Shown: positions 9,166 through 17,787, numbered from the stretch's first letter. The stretch is DNA of 64,000 nucleotides from MPNP01 sp026709725 (GCA_965200805.1 OZ241384.1:496001-560000), one strand, 5' to 3'. Notes: a model not told the origin generated them from the sequence alone. Translations and numbers: made by a program.

Positions 9166-10215
9166 ATGATCCGATTGAGTGATTTCAGCGTTGTTCGATA
9201 TCGCGGCATTGATGGCCTCTCATTGCCCCGGATGTCCAGAGTCAACTTGATTACGGGCATGAATGGATCAGGCAAGACGGCACTGATTGAGGCGATGTGG
9301 TTGTTCACAGGACAAGATCCCGGCTTGTTGTGGAATTATCATTTGCAACGCAGTCGGAATCCGCCAGCGAACCCCCTTTCCACATTGACTGAAGATGATT
9401 TGGAACTTTGTGGTACCAAGAATGGAATAAATTGCAGGCTGAAATTCAGATTCGAGGATGTCAACGGCGCATCCCCAAACGAACAGATTTCCGACACGAT
9501 GCAAGGAGACTTCAGAAGACTACCTCCACCAGTGGGGATCATAAGGACTTATCTTGACGAGCAGCTTGTGAAAGATGGATTTGAAGGACTTCAAGCCACG
9601 CCTTTCGGATCTGTTCTGTATGAATCCCCGAAAATGCAACCGAATGGTCCAAGCTGTATCATTGAGATCATGGGGAATCCGCACGAGATTCCGGACGAAC
9701 ACCTGAAACTCTACTCGGATCTTGTCAGAGAGGGTCATAAGCAAGAGTTGATCAATGGGATCAATCTTGTGATGCCGGACATTCAGGAAGTGGAAATACT
9801 TACAGGCAAGAGAGGAAAGTCTTATCTGGCTGTAACGATTTCAGGCGAGGGGTCGCGACCGTTTCATGACCTCGGAGGCGGAGCTGTCAGGCTGGCCCGA
9901 TTTTTGATTGGGATTTTTGCTTCAAAAGATGCCATATTTCTCGTGGATGAACTGGAGAATGGTATCCATTACTCTGCCCACCGAAAAATCTGGGACTGTG
10001 TGTGCCAGTGGATGAGACAGTGGAATGTGCAACTCGTGGCAACAAGCCACAGTGCAGAATTCATTGATGCGGCTGTTGACGCATTTGGTGATTGTCCTGA
10101 AGATCTCTCTATCCACAAACTTTATCGAAACCAGAATACCGGGCAATCGGAAGTTGCAACATTTACCGGAGATGCCCTCACAGGAGCACACAACCTTGGT
10201 TTGGAGGTCCGTTAG
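9166..10215 (+). CDS. AAA_15/AAA_21-type ATPase, defence-like
   Basis: An intact 349-residue RecF/OLD-like ATPase. Visible are the N-terminal strand RLSDFSVVRYRGIDG, Walker A GMNGSGKT (31-38), the signature-like HDLGGGAVRLARF, Walker B with D-E (IFLVDELENGIHY) and an H-motif ATSHSAEFIDAA. The start at 9166 follows GGAGAAGG; an upstream in-frame GTG at 9124 lacks such a site. The next frame begins inside its stop codon and encodes the start of a TOPRIM-like protein, the usual partner of such ATPases in abortive-infection type pairs (established for several AAA_15 families). With the partner truncated, function as a two-gene system is doubtful. Confidence 0.82.
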   Translation: MIRLSDFSVVRYRGIDGLSLPRMSRVNLITGMNGSGKTALIEAMWLFTGQDPGLLWNYHLQRSRNPPANPLSTLTEDDLELCGTKNGINCRLKFRFEDVNGASPNEQISDTMQGDFRRLPPPVGIIRTYLDEQLVKDGFEGLQATPFGSVLYESPKMQPNGPSCIIEIMGNPHEIPDEHLKLYSDLVREGHKQELINGINLVMPDIQEVEILTGKRGKSYLAVTISGEGSRPFHDLGGGAVRLARFLIGIFASKDAIFLVDELENGIHYSAHRKIWDCVCQWMRQWNVQLVATSHSAEFIDAAVDAFGDCPEDLSIHKLYRNQNTGQSEVATFTGDALTGAHNLGLEVR

Positions 10216-10382
10216 TGGCCCAAAACAACAGACAGAGACAAGGTATGGAGTTAAACTCTGACAGGCTGTTGCTGGTTGAAGGGAAGGATGAAGATCTCTT
10301 CCTCAGTGCCCTAATTAGTGCCTGCCAGAAAACCCCGAATTCCGGCATAGGCACCCGACCCTCCCCTGACAGTCTGCCATGA
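10215..10382 (+). pseudogene. Truncated TOPRIM-like (DUF3226-type) partner
   Basis: A GTG that overlaps the TAG of the ATPase gene opens a 55-residue frame. Residues 16-32 read DRLLLVEGKDEDLFLSA, the first strand and glutamate of a TOPRIM fold as in DUF3226 proteins (normally about 200 residues). After about residue 40 the frame turns into GC-rich sequence and stops at 10382. The TA-free island starts at 10350, inside this gene. An ATG at 10245 is an alternative start. What is seen is a clean TOPRIM N-terminus and an abrupt loss of coding character; truncation by insertion, deletion or rapid decay of the 3' part are all possible. Confidence 0.7.
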
Positions 10383-11060
10383 TCCCAGCGAAGATTGTGG
10401 CAGGATGGCCCGATTGTGGCCCCAATCCATCCATTTGGGCCCGATTTTCGCCCGATCGTGACGAATCGTCGCGGACTGCCATGCGCCGGACCCGCCAACC
10501 CCGGCTCCGGCCCGGTGCCCTGTCCCTCATCGATCGAGGGGGCATCGCCGACATCCGCATCAACCCCCCGACCCCATGACAATCCCCTGGCCGCGATGAC
10601 ATCCCCGCCCTCCGCATCGGCCTTGAGGCCCCCGGAGTGATCCCACCGGGCCGACGCGGGCCTCCGGGACCGCCCCCCATCATCGTGACAGGCCCTCCCC
10701 GAGGACCGGATCCTGCCCGGCACGGACCCCGGGCCGGGGCCGCCCCGGCATGGATCTCCGGCGCCTGCCCCGGATGGGGGTGATCAGGCAGGGGCCGGGC
10801 TGCGACATGGGCCGTCTCCATGAACTGGCGGGTGAGCCCAGGACCCGCCGCCCGTTCCCCGGCCCCGGGAATGATCCCCACCCATGATCACGATGGCATG
10901 ATCCCATGGGGGCGGCATCCGGGATGACGCCGGGTGCGGGCCCCGGACAGGGGTGGACACCATCGCCCCCTCTTTCCGATGTGGATCCGGGGCACACCCC
11001 AGTGCCTGGCTGCGGTGTCCCGGCTGGTGGCGGCGGCCGGCCCATCCCCAGGACCCGCCG

Positions 11061-11088
11061 CCCATGATCCTCCGCCCATGATCCTCCG
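11061..11088. repeat. 14-bp perfect tandem repeat, two copies
   Basis: The unit CCCATGATCCTCCG occurs twice head to tail (11061-11074 and 11075-11088). A 17-bp word, CCCAGGACCCGCCGCCC, occurs just before it at 11047 and also 210 bases upstream at 10837. Confidence 0.9.
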
Positions 11089-11089
11089 G

Positions 11090-11460
11090 GGTCGCCGGAT
11101 GGGGCCCGGCGCGCCCGATTGTGCTGCGATGGGGCGGGCGCGCTGATTCCTTCGCGGCCCCATTCCTCTGTCATTCCCGTCCCCCCTGTCAATCCATTGG
11201 CGACGTCCACTTCCCCGGGATGTCCCTCTCCCATCAGTCCGCCCGATGGGTGCGGACGCCATGCGGGTCCCTGTGCGCCCCCATCAGGCCTGACAGACAG
11301 GGGACGGGAGGCCACCCGGCGTGCCCGATCGTGGTGCGATGGGCCCGGCCGGCGCCCCTCCGTCAATCCCTTTGGGGGACGCACCCCGCCCGCCCGCTCA
11401 AGACCCTCCGGGCACCGTCCGCCCCCACCTGCATGACAGGCAGAGGGGCGGACGGCCGGA
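11090..11460. repeat. Diverged tandem duplication inside island 2
   Basis: Segments starting near 11090 and 11298 share GCCCGAT-x-GTG-x-TGCGATGGG (11113 and 11323, offset 210), then a GTCAATCC-TTGG stretch (near 11188 and 11363), then a GCGCCCCCA-to-GACAGACAGGGG-like stretch (near 11275 and 11420). The second copy seems shortened. The call rests on alignment by eye. Confidence 0.45.
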
Positions 11461-11900
11461 CCCGCCGCCGTCACGGCCGGCCTGGACCGGTCGGCATCCC
11501 TCAAAGCCGGGGCCGGGGCCGGCAGGCCCCCATGATGATGGAGACCTGTGGGGATGCCGGCCCGCCGGGGGCATCGCCGGTCACCATCGACAGCAGGCGC
11601 CACCACGCCCCATCGTCATGACTGATGCATCCGGGCCCGATCGACCCGCCCCGCCGCCGTCGCCGCCGGGGCGGGACCCGTCCCTGTCATGCGCGGGCCC
11701 ATGCCGAGACGGTTGTCCCGGTCTTCGAGTCCCCATCCATGACAGGACACGATGGCATGATCCTGATGGGCCGCTGGATCGTCAAGGGCAAGGCCGGCTG
11801 TCCCCGGGCCCCTCCTGCAACGGGATGGGCCTCCTGCAACATGACGGGGCGTCCCCGTGGCCGTCATGGCGGACCCCGGAAGAATCATGACAGAATGGGG

Positions 11901-11938
11901 GATCATCGCATCATCGGGGGATCATCGCATCATCGGGG
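11901..11938. repeat. 19-bp perfect tandem repeat, two copies
   Basis: The unit GATCATCGCATCATCGGGG is repeated exactly (11901-11919 and 11920-11938). The unit itself contains two near-identical ATCATCG eight-mers, so it looks like a slippage product. Confidence 0.92.
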
Positions 11939-12545
11939 GGGTCCTTCTCCATCCCCGTCATGGGCCCGTGATGGGGATGATGCGATGGGCAGTGATGGTG
12001 ATGACGCCGCGCCCCTCGTGCGGGAAGAGGGCGCGGACGTCAGGGCCCTGCGCAGGGGCCCATGCCGTCCCCCGGGGCCGGGTCGAATCCGCGCGGGCCG
12101 TCCGGGCCCCGGGGGAATGATCATGGGGGCATGGACCGCATCCGGGCCCATGGGGCGGCGGGCCCTGCCCCCACGGCGATCATGGGAGGGGTCTCACTCG
12201 GCCCGCCCGCCGTCACTGTCCATCCCGTCATCTTCATGCCGGGGGCTTCCTGCGGCGCCAGGCGCGGGTCCGGCAGCGCCGCCTGCGTCTCCGGGGCCCC
12301 ACTGAGGGGCCGGGAGAGGCCCGCCCCGGGCAGGGTGCGGTGCATCCCGGGTGCGGACAGGGCGCCGCCCGGATGGCGTTCGGGTCCCCCCCCCCAATGG
12401 AGATGATGGGGTGCTGATGGGCGCTGATTTTGGCCGCCGGGGGCGGAATCAGGGGCCCGGCGGGGTCATCGCGGCGCCGGTTTCCGGGCGTTGGCGTGAC
12501 AGAAGCGGGGGTCTCTGGCAGTCACGAATTAAAGTCAATGCCATT

Positions 12546-12559
12546 GGGGGGGGGGGGGG
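12546..12559. repeat. Homopolymer G14 tract
   Basis: Fourteen consecutive G between the island edge and the 3' end of nth. A C10 tract lies at 12386-12395. Such tracts are prone to slippage; here it is outside any gene I can support. Confidence 0.9.
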
Positions 12560-12613
12560 ATTCCATCACCGTCTTCAGCCAGTTCGATGAACACATCGCT
12601 GCATTTGATCGCG

Positions 12614-13258
12614 TCATGATACGTCAGCAAGTCCGATGCGAGGGCAGAGGTCCGCGATCGGGCAGGAGGAGCAGCTGGGTTTTCGGGCTTTGCAGACATA
12701 GCGACCGTGCAGGATGAGCCAGTGATGGGCATGCTGCTGGAACTCGACGGGAATCACATCCTCAAGCGTACGCTCGACCGCAAGAACGGAGGAACCGGGA
12801 GCGATCCCTGTGCGGTTTGCCACGCGAAAGATATGTGTATCAACCGGCTGGGTCGGGTGGTGATGAAGTGTGTTGAGGACAACATTGGCCGTTTTGCGTC
12901 CAACCCCAGGCAGGGCTTCAAGAGCGGTTCGTGACGTCGGAACCCGGCTGTCATATGCGTCGACGAGGATACGGGAGAGCCGGATGACATTCCTTGCCTT
13001 GTTGCGAAAGAGGCCGATTGACCTGATGTGGTCAATGAGACCCTCCTCGCCGAGGTCGAGCATCTCTGCGGGCGTTGTGATTCGGGCAAAGAGATCCCCG
13101 GTTGCACGGTTTACGCCTGCATCCGTTGCCTGGGCCGATAAAACCACCGCCACAAGCAGCGTATAGTCATTGACGTAGCGCAACTCACCCTTCGGGGCCG
13201 CGTTTGCAGCATAAAACCGTGTAAATATTGCCCGGATTCTGTGATATTCATCGGGCAT
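12614..13258 (-). CDS. nth: Endonuclease III, DNA glycosylase/AP lyase
   Basis: Removes oxidised pyrimidines and cleaves AP sites in base excision repair. The 214-residue product has the helix-hairpin-helix LPGVGRKTAN with catalytic K122, the catalytic D140 in VDTHIFRVANR, and the four iron-sulfur ligands C189, C196, C199 and C205 (C-x6-C-x2-C-x5-C). Length and motifs are those of a normal Nth. In-frame starts at 13285 and 13327 exist; I prefer the ATG at 13258 because homology-like sequence begins there. Its 3' end lies about 55 bases from a G14 tract and the end of island 2. An Ada-like repair gene diverges from its 5' side. Confidence 0.93.
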   Translation of the reverse strand: MPDEYHRIRAIFTRFYAANAAPKGELRYVNDYTLLVAVVLSAQATDAGVNRATGDLFARITTPAEMLDLGEEGLIDHIRSIGLFRNKARNVIRLSRILVDAYDSRVPTSRTALEALPGVGRKTANVVLNTLHHHPTQPVDTHIFRVANRTGIAPGSSVLAVERTLEDVIPVEFQQHAHHWLILHGRYVCKARKPSCSSCPIADLCPRIGLADVS

Positions 13259-13350
13259 ATCCCGATCAGCGGTCAGTCGGGGCATACGGCAAAGCGGTCC
13301 GGGGGGCTGCGGCGTCGATGAATACACATGATTCGGAATGACATGTTCTC

Positions 13351-14313
13351 ATGGCATCCGCATTTAGCATGCCTGTCGGGTTATGCATAGTGACAGAAAG
13401 GTATGAAGTGACGACAGGGGAATACCATTACCGGACAATCAGACGCGCCATGCGGATCATCGATGCATCAGCGGAATTCGATATGCCGCTCACGGCACTG
13501 GCCGCAGAGATGCATATGAGTCCGGCACACTTCCAGAAAGTCTTTTCCCGCTGGGTTGGCATCTCACCCAAACGCTATCAGCAATATCTGCATCTTGATG
13601 CTGCGCGGCGTATGCTGCGAAATCATGTGCCGGTTCTGGATACGGCCTACGCGCTCGGCATGTCAGGAGCTGGCCGTCTCCATGACATGTTCATCCGCTG
13701 GGAGGCCATGTCCCCTGGCATTTATGCACGCAAGGGTGAGGGATTGACCCTGTGGCACGGTTGCTTTGACAGCCCATTCGGCTCCATGCTTGCCATGGGC
13801 ACAGAACACGGTCTCAGCGGATTGGCGTTTCTGGGGGAGCAGGATTTCGATACAGTCAGGGCAGATGTGTCAAAACAGTGGCCACTGGCCCGGCATGTGC
13901 CGAATCGGGAGGCACTGCAGGTCTGGATTGACGGTCTCTTCACCCCGGGTGGCGAGGTGCGGTTCCAGGTCGCCGGCGGTCCATTCCAGATCAAGGTCTG
14001 GGAGGCGCTCCTCGCCATTCCACCGGGCACAACAACCTCCTACTCAGCCATTGCGAGTGCAATAGGATGTCCCCGTTCTGTCCGGGCTGCTGCCACGGCG
14101 GTGGGTGCCAATCCACTGGCCTGGCTGATTCCCTGCCATCGTGTGATCCGCAAGTCCGGGGCACTTGGCGGATATCGCTGGGGTCTTGATGTCAAGCGGA
14201 GCATGCTGGCATGGGAAGCCGCCCGGAATGAGAGCAGGCTGGAAGCCGGGTCCGGAGGCGAAACCCTCCGGCAGGATCAGCCCAGGCCGGATTCGATCTC
14301 CGCGAGGGATTGA
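13351..14313 (+). CDS. ada: Ada-like protein: AraC-type regulator fused to O6-alkylguanine transferase
   Basis: Repairs O6-methylguanine by transferring the alkyl group to itself and probably regulates the response. Residues about 30-130 form an AraC-type double helix-turn-helix (MSPAHFQKVFSRWVGISPKRY). Residues about 150-310 form the methyltransferase, with the acceptor C262 in IPCHRVI and the following GALGGYRWG. The N-terminal zinc domain of E. coli Ada, which repairs phosphotriesters through Cys38, is absent, as in many alphaproteobacterial two-domain Ada proteins. The true start may be internal, since the first 20 residues look unconserved. The 3' end overlaps the convergent atpF gene by 37 bases. 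Confidence 0.88.
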   Translation: MASAFSMPVGLCIVTERYEVTTGEYHYRTIRRAMRIIDASAEFDMPLTALAAEMHMSPAHFQKVFSRWVGISPKRYQQYLHLDAARRMLRNHVPVLDTAYALGMSGAGRLHDMFIRWEAMSPGIYARKGEGLTLWHGCFDSPFGSMLAMGTEHGLSGLAFLGEQDFDTVRADVSKQWPLARHVPNREALQVWIDGLFTPGGEVRFQVAGGPFQIKVWEALLAIPPGTTTSYSAIASAIGCPRSVRAAATAVGANPLAWLIPCHRVIRKSGALGGYRWGLDVKRSMLAWEAARNESRLEAGSGGETLRQDQPRPDSISARD

Positions 14314-14837
14314 TTGATCTGCCGCTTGCGAAAATCACGATCGATTGAATCGGCCAGAACCGCACCGGCAGCCTGAACAGCCACATCAATTGCCTCATTC
14401 CGGATTTCATGAATGGCGGCCTCTTCCGCTGACTGGATTTGCAGCCTTGCGGCGGCAAGGCGATTCTCGACGGAGTTCTCGATTGATCTTTTCGCACTTT
14501 CAACAGCGATTTTGGCATCTTCACGTGCCTGATTGACAATGGTCTCGGCATGGGCAGTCGCCTCAGATTGCCGCCCCTCAAGCTCTGCCAGGAGGGTGCG
14601 GGCTTCGTCCTGCAGGGCCTCGGCACCCTCAATTCGTTCCCGGATTCCGGCAATCTGATTGTCCAGAAGCTTGCCGACAAAGTGGGGTGCCCTGAACCTG
14701 ATCATGGCAGCGATGAACAGAATGAAGGAGATCAGGACAACAAAATCGGTGTTGCCCAAGGACAGGAACGGCCCGGATGCAGCATGAAGCGGTGCCGCAC
14801 CAAGCATCAGGACAAGGCAGACGATCAGTCGGGGCAT
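14277..14837 (-). CDS. atpF: ATP synthase F0 subunit b
   Basis: Peripheral stalk subunit linking F0 to F1. The 186-residue product starts with a signal-like segment, has a membrane helix (FVVLISFILFIAAMIRF, about residues 30-46) and then a long charged helix rich in A, E, R and Q, the usual b-subunit stalk. The ATG overlaps the TGA of the b' gene (TGATG), showing translational coupling. It is the last gene of the F0 operon; the F1 genes are elsewhere, as is common in Alphaproteobacteria. The 3' end overlaps the convergent ada-like gene. Confidence 0.92.
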   Translation of the reverse strand: MPRLIVCLVLMLGAAPLHAASGPFLSLGNTDFVVLISFILFIAAMIRFRAPHFVGKLLDNQIAGIRERIEGAEALQDEARTLLAELEGRQSEATAHAETIVNQAREDAKIAVESAKRSIENSVENRLAAARLQIQSAEEAAIHEIRNEAIDVAVQAAGAVLADSIDRDFRKRQINQSLAEIESGLG

Positions 14838-15379
14838 CACACCGACCCCTGCGTGGTCTGCTCCCGCGTGCGCATGCGGGCAAGAGCCTCTTCAACCCGG
14901 TTTTCAAGGTCGGTCGCAGGCATAATGCGCGCCACGATGGCTGCAGCTGTATCCCGTGCAATCTCGTCCACCAGCGATCCTGATGTGCCCCGCATGGCAT
15001 CAATGCGGGTTTCCGCAGCAGCGGTTTCACCGGCGATCTGCACACGGGCCCTGTCGATCGCCTCATTTTGCAACTGGAGGATCTGGTTCCGCGTTGTGGC
15101 AGCGATCTGCTCTGCTTCCCGCCTTGCCTCATTGAGGACAGAATCAATGGATTGTTCGAGTTCAGCCGCCCGCTGGCGAGACTGCTCGGCACTGTCCAGC
15201 GCACTCCTGACCCGTGCATCGCGCTGGGCAATAACGCTGCCAATCCGGGGTTTGGCCAACCGGCTGACAACGAGGTAGACCGCGAGGGCAAACACAGAAA
15301 ACCAGAAGATCTGGTTGGGGTATGCCGTGATATCAAGCTGGGGAATGCCCGCCTGTTCAGCACTCTCTGGTGCCGCCAT
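14837..15379 (-). CDS. atpG: ATP synthase F0 subunit b'
   Basis: The second, divergent b-type stalk subunit found in Alphaproteobacteria, cyanobacteria and chloroplasts; b and b' form a heterodimer. The product of 180 residues has one membrane helix (QIFWFSVFALAVYLVVSRL, about 23-41) followed by the conserved PRIGSVIAQRDARV segment and a long amphipathic helix. Naming varies (atpF', atpG, atpX). Only 44 bases separate it from atpE, and its stop overlaps the start of the b gene. Possession of both b and b' is one of the strong taxonomic pointers in this window. Confidence 0.93.
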   Translation of the reverse strand: MAAPESAEQAGIPQLDITAYPNQIFWFSVFALAVYLVVSRLAKPRIGSVIAQRDARVRSALDSAEQSRQRAAELEQSIDSVLNEARREAEQIAATTRNQILQLQNEAIDRARVQIAGETAAAETRIDAMRGTSGSLVDEIARDTAAAIVARIMPATDLENRVEEALARMRTREQTTQGSV

Positions 15380-15423
15380 CAGTCAGGTCCTGCCAACCGG
15401 TCCGATGTCCTGCTCTGACAGCG

Positions 15424-15660
15424 TCAGAGAGCAAACATCAGAAGCAGTGCCACGAGGAACGAGAATATCCCGAACGCCTCGGCGAAGGCGATGCCGATAA
15501 ACAGCATGGCTGTCTGGGATGCGGCAGCGGACGGGTTGCGCAGGGCACCGGCAAGGTAGTTCCCGGCGACATGACCAACGCCAATTGCAGCACCCCCCAT
15601 GCCTGTGCATGCCAGCCCGGCACCAATCAGCGCTCCCATCTGTGTGATATCACCTTCCAT
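15424..15660 (-). CDS. atpE: ATP synthase F0 subunit c
   Basis: The proton-translocating ring subunit, 78 residues, two membrane helices. The glycine-rich first helix (GAGLACTGMGGAAIGVG) and the polar loop AGNYLAGALRNPSA are typical; the proton-carrying acid is E61 in AFAEAFGIF. There is no sodium-type signature (a Q in helix 1 together with E-T/S), so a proton-driven enzyme is inferred. It sits between the a and b' genes in the standard alphaproteobacterial order. Confidence 0.97.
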   Translation of the reverse strand: MEGDITQMGALIGAGLACTGMGGAAIGVGHVAGNYLAGALRNPSAAASQTAMLFIGIAFAEAFGIFSFLVALLLMFAL

Positions 15661-15710
15661 GAAAAACTCCTCTCAAAACAAAATGCTCAAATTCAGTGAA
15701 CCGTTCAGCC

Positions 15711-16460
15711 TCAGTGAGCTGGATGCAGGGCATCCCGCAGATAAACGCATGTCAGTATCGTAAAGACATAGGCCTGAATGAATGCGATCAATAATTCAAG
15801 TGCAAACACGGCAGAAATCGTCACGATTGGCAGAAACGCCCCAAACCCGAGAACCCCGGCAAATGCTGCGAAGACCTTGATCATCGCGTGACCGGCCATC
15901 ATGTTGCCTGCCAGCCGAATGGAATGGCTGACCGGTCGGACAAAATACGACATGACCTCAATCACCGCCAGAACGGGCCGCAGGGGCAGGGGTGCGGATG
16001 AAATCCAGAACAGGCGCAGAAAGCCAAAACCATGCAGGACAAATCCAAGAACCGTCACGCTGAGGAAAACCGCGAGTGCCAATGTTGCTGTCACAGCGAT
16101 GTGTGATGTCGGGGTGAAGCTCATTGGCACCAGCCCAAGCACATTGCAGAACAGGACAAAGACAAAGATTGACATGATGAGCGGAAAATATTTCAGCGCA
16201 TCACGACCGGCAACATCCCTGACCATGTTGAAAACAAAGGAATAGGAAAGTTCGGCGATCATTTGCATGCGGCCCGGAACATGTGCCCGACGGGCGGTGC
16301 CCAGCACAAGCAGCAGAACCACCGCGATCAGACTGAATGCCATCCAGAGCGATGTGTTGCTCGGTGTATACCACATGAGCGGGCCATCACCGAAAAGCGG
16401 CTTGACAATGAACTGGTCCATGGGACGGATGACCAGGCCATCACCTGCTTCAGTTGCCAC
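15711..16460 (-). CDS. atpB: ATP synthase F0 subunit a
   Basis: The stator channel subunit next to the c ring; 249 residues with five to six membrane helices. The essential arginine is in SHSIRLAGNMMAGH of helix 4. I chose the GTG at 16460, which follows AGGAGA and overlaps the end of atpI by a few codons; it gives an N-terminus (ATEAGDGLVIRPMDQFIVKPLF) like other alphaproteobacterial a subunits. The longer frame to 16550 would overlap atpI much more and has no matching site. Confidence 0.93.
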   Translation of the reverse strand: MATEAGDGLVIRPMDQFIVKPLFGDGPLMWYTPSNTSLWMAFSLIAVVLLLVLGTARRAHVPGRMQMIAELSYSFVFNMVRDVAGRDALKYFPLIMSIFVFVLFCNVLGLVPMSFTPTSHIAVTATLALAVFLSVTVLGFVLHGFGFLRLFWISSAPLPLRPVLAVIEVMSYFVRPVSHSIRLAGNMMAGHAMIKVFAAFAGVLGFGAFLPIVTISAVFALELLIAFIQAYVFTILTCVYLRDALHPAH

Positions 16461-16842
16461 ACGCGTCTCCTCTTGTGCCCCTGTCCGCCTGCCCTGTCGA
16501 CTGGCCAGGATTGGCTCCGTCAGACTCGCTGGACTTTTCGCGCTCCGCACTACTCACTTCCTTGGCAGTGCGCAACATGAGATTTACACCGGCAGCCAAA
16601 CCGGTCAACGTGAAGATGACCATGAGAACAGGCAGGGTTCCAAAGAGATGATCCAGACCGAAACCCACCGCGACACCCACACCGATGCCGGCAACAAGAT
16701 CAATGACCATACGCCAGGCAACATGGGCCTGATTGGCCGGGTGATCCCGATCAAATCCCGGCTGCTCATTCGTCTGCAGTGACTTGATTCTGTCACCAAG
16801 GTTTGACAGTCTCCGGCTTTGAGTTGTGTTCTTCACTGCCAA
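16450..16842 (-). CDS. atpI: ATP synthase-associated protein AtpI
   Basis: A small membrane protein that leads F0 operons and helps c-ring assembly or magnesium uptake (family knowledge). The 130-residue product has an N-terminal soluble stretch, then two hydrophobic helices (VIDLVAGIGVGVAVGFGLDHL and LPVLMVIFTLTGLAAGVNLM) with the AtpI/AtpZ-type pattern. The last 40 residues are low-complexity and polar. Its stop lies 11 bases inside the atpB reading frame, so the two are coupled. It is the first gene of the operon. Confidence 0.85.
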   Translation of the reverse strand: MAVKNTTQSRRLSNLGDRIKSLQTNEQPGFDRDHPANQAHVAWRMVIDLVAGIGVGVAVGFGLDHLFGTLPVLMVIFTLTGLAAGVNLMLRTAKEVSSAEREKSSESDGANPGQSTGQADRGTRGDACGN

Positions 16843-16866
16843 TATCCCGCAACAGGCACACCGGAT

Positions 16867-17787
16867 TCAACCAGGCTCATGACGCAGCAACATCAACAGA
16901 GCGATGACGATTGCCACCAACCCAATGGCGATTTTGCCATCCGGCCAGCCATGACCCAGGGCTGCCTCCCAAACAAGCACCCAACTTGGTGTCAGATAGG
17001 TGTATGCCATTACCTTTGCCGCTGGAAGTCGCAACGACGCATAGCTCACCGCGAGGAACGTCAGTACTGTGGCGATGATCGTCAGATAGGCAATGGCAAT
17101 CCAGACGATTCCGGGCAGGATGGTCCAGGGCGTTTCGGCAACATCATGCCATCCGAAGAGGCCCAGAAGGATGGCACCGGATACAAGCATGCCAAAGACA
17201 AAGACCTGCACCGGTTCACCGCGATTCACCTTGCGGACAAAAGGGGTGTAGAGTGCGTGCGAGACACAGCCCAGAAAAAAGATCAACTCGCCTGTGCCTA
17301 TGCGCAGGCTCAGCATCGCATCCAGATCCCCGCGAAAGATGACCCAGACCGCACCCAGGGCACCAATGCCCAGTGCCAGGATTGAGGATCGGGACATCAC
17401 CTGACGCAGAAGCAGCCAGCCGAACACTCCGGACAGGAGGGGTGTCAGGGTGAACACTGTACTGACTGAAACCGGTGATGCGGTCTTGAGGGCAATGAAC
17501 ATCAGGACAAAATAGACCGACATGAGCATGCCCCCGACACAGTAGCGCCAACTGCCCTGAAAGTGCTGTCGGGAGAGACGGAGGTTGAGGCCGGCAACAA
17601 CTCCGATGATGATTGCAGCCAACGCAAATCGTGATGCTGTCAGGGCGACCGGACTGATCAGGGTGGCGACGAGACCGCCCAGACTGAACGATCCGGCGAT
17701 CCCGAACGAAAACCCCAGCATGGCAAGATGGCCGCGGGCGGGTTGGGAGAGCGGAATGAAATATCGCGGCACGATCGTCTCTTGCAA
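16867..17787 (-). CDS. DMT-family (EamA) transporter
   Basis: A 306-residue inner-membrane protein with about ten hydrophobic helices and two EamA repeats, of the drug/metabolite transporter superfamily. The substrate cannot be read from the sequence; relatives export amino acids or other metabolites. It is only 24 bases upstream of atpI on the same strand, so it may be read through into the F0 operon, but a functional link is not implied. It diverges from ffh across about 200 bases. Confidence 0.85.
   Translation of the reverse strand: MQETIVPRYFIPLSQPARGHLAMLGFSFGIAGSFSLGGLVATLISPVALTASRFALAAIIIGVVAGLNLRLSRQHFQGSWRYCVGGMLMSVYFVLMFIALKTASPVSVSTVFTLTPLLSGVFGWLLLRQVMSRSSILALGIGALGAVWVIFRGDLDAMLSLRIGTGELIFFLGCVSHALYTPFVRKVNRGEPVQVFVFGMLVSGAILLGLFGWHDVAETPWTILPGIVWIAIAYLTIIATVLTFLAVSYASLRLPAAKVMAYTYLTPSWVLVWEAALGHGWPDGKIAIGLVAIVIALLMLLRHEPG

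Larger units (their letters stand above)
10350..12529. other. GC-rich island 2 with no TA dinucleotide
   Basis: About 2,180 bases read line by line without one TA, while AT is common (nine in 10861-10920, eleven in 11881-11940). GC looks near or above 70 percent. ATGATC, CATGAT and GATCATG recur. Diverged tandem repeats are present (separate entries). Open frames up to 300 codons on both strands show no domain and follow from the absence of TAA and TAG. The island begins inside the truncated TOPRIM gene and ends just before a G14 tract next to nth. Confidence 0.75.

Noticed and set aside
11901..11938. A CRISPR-like repeat.
   Set aside because: Two adjacent copies with no spacers and no cas genes; simple tandem duplication.
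7733..12590. Many long open frames on both strands in the GC-rich islands (up to about 340 codons).
   Set aside because: They have no domain, no ribosome sites and overlap each other in several phases. With TAA and TAG absent, long frames arise by chance.
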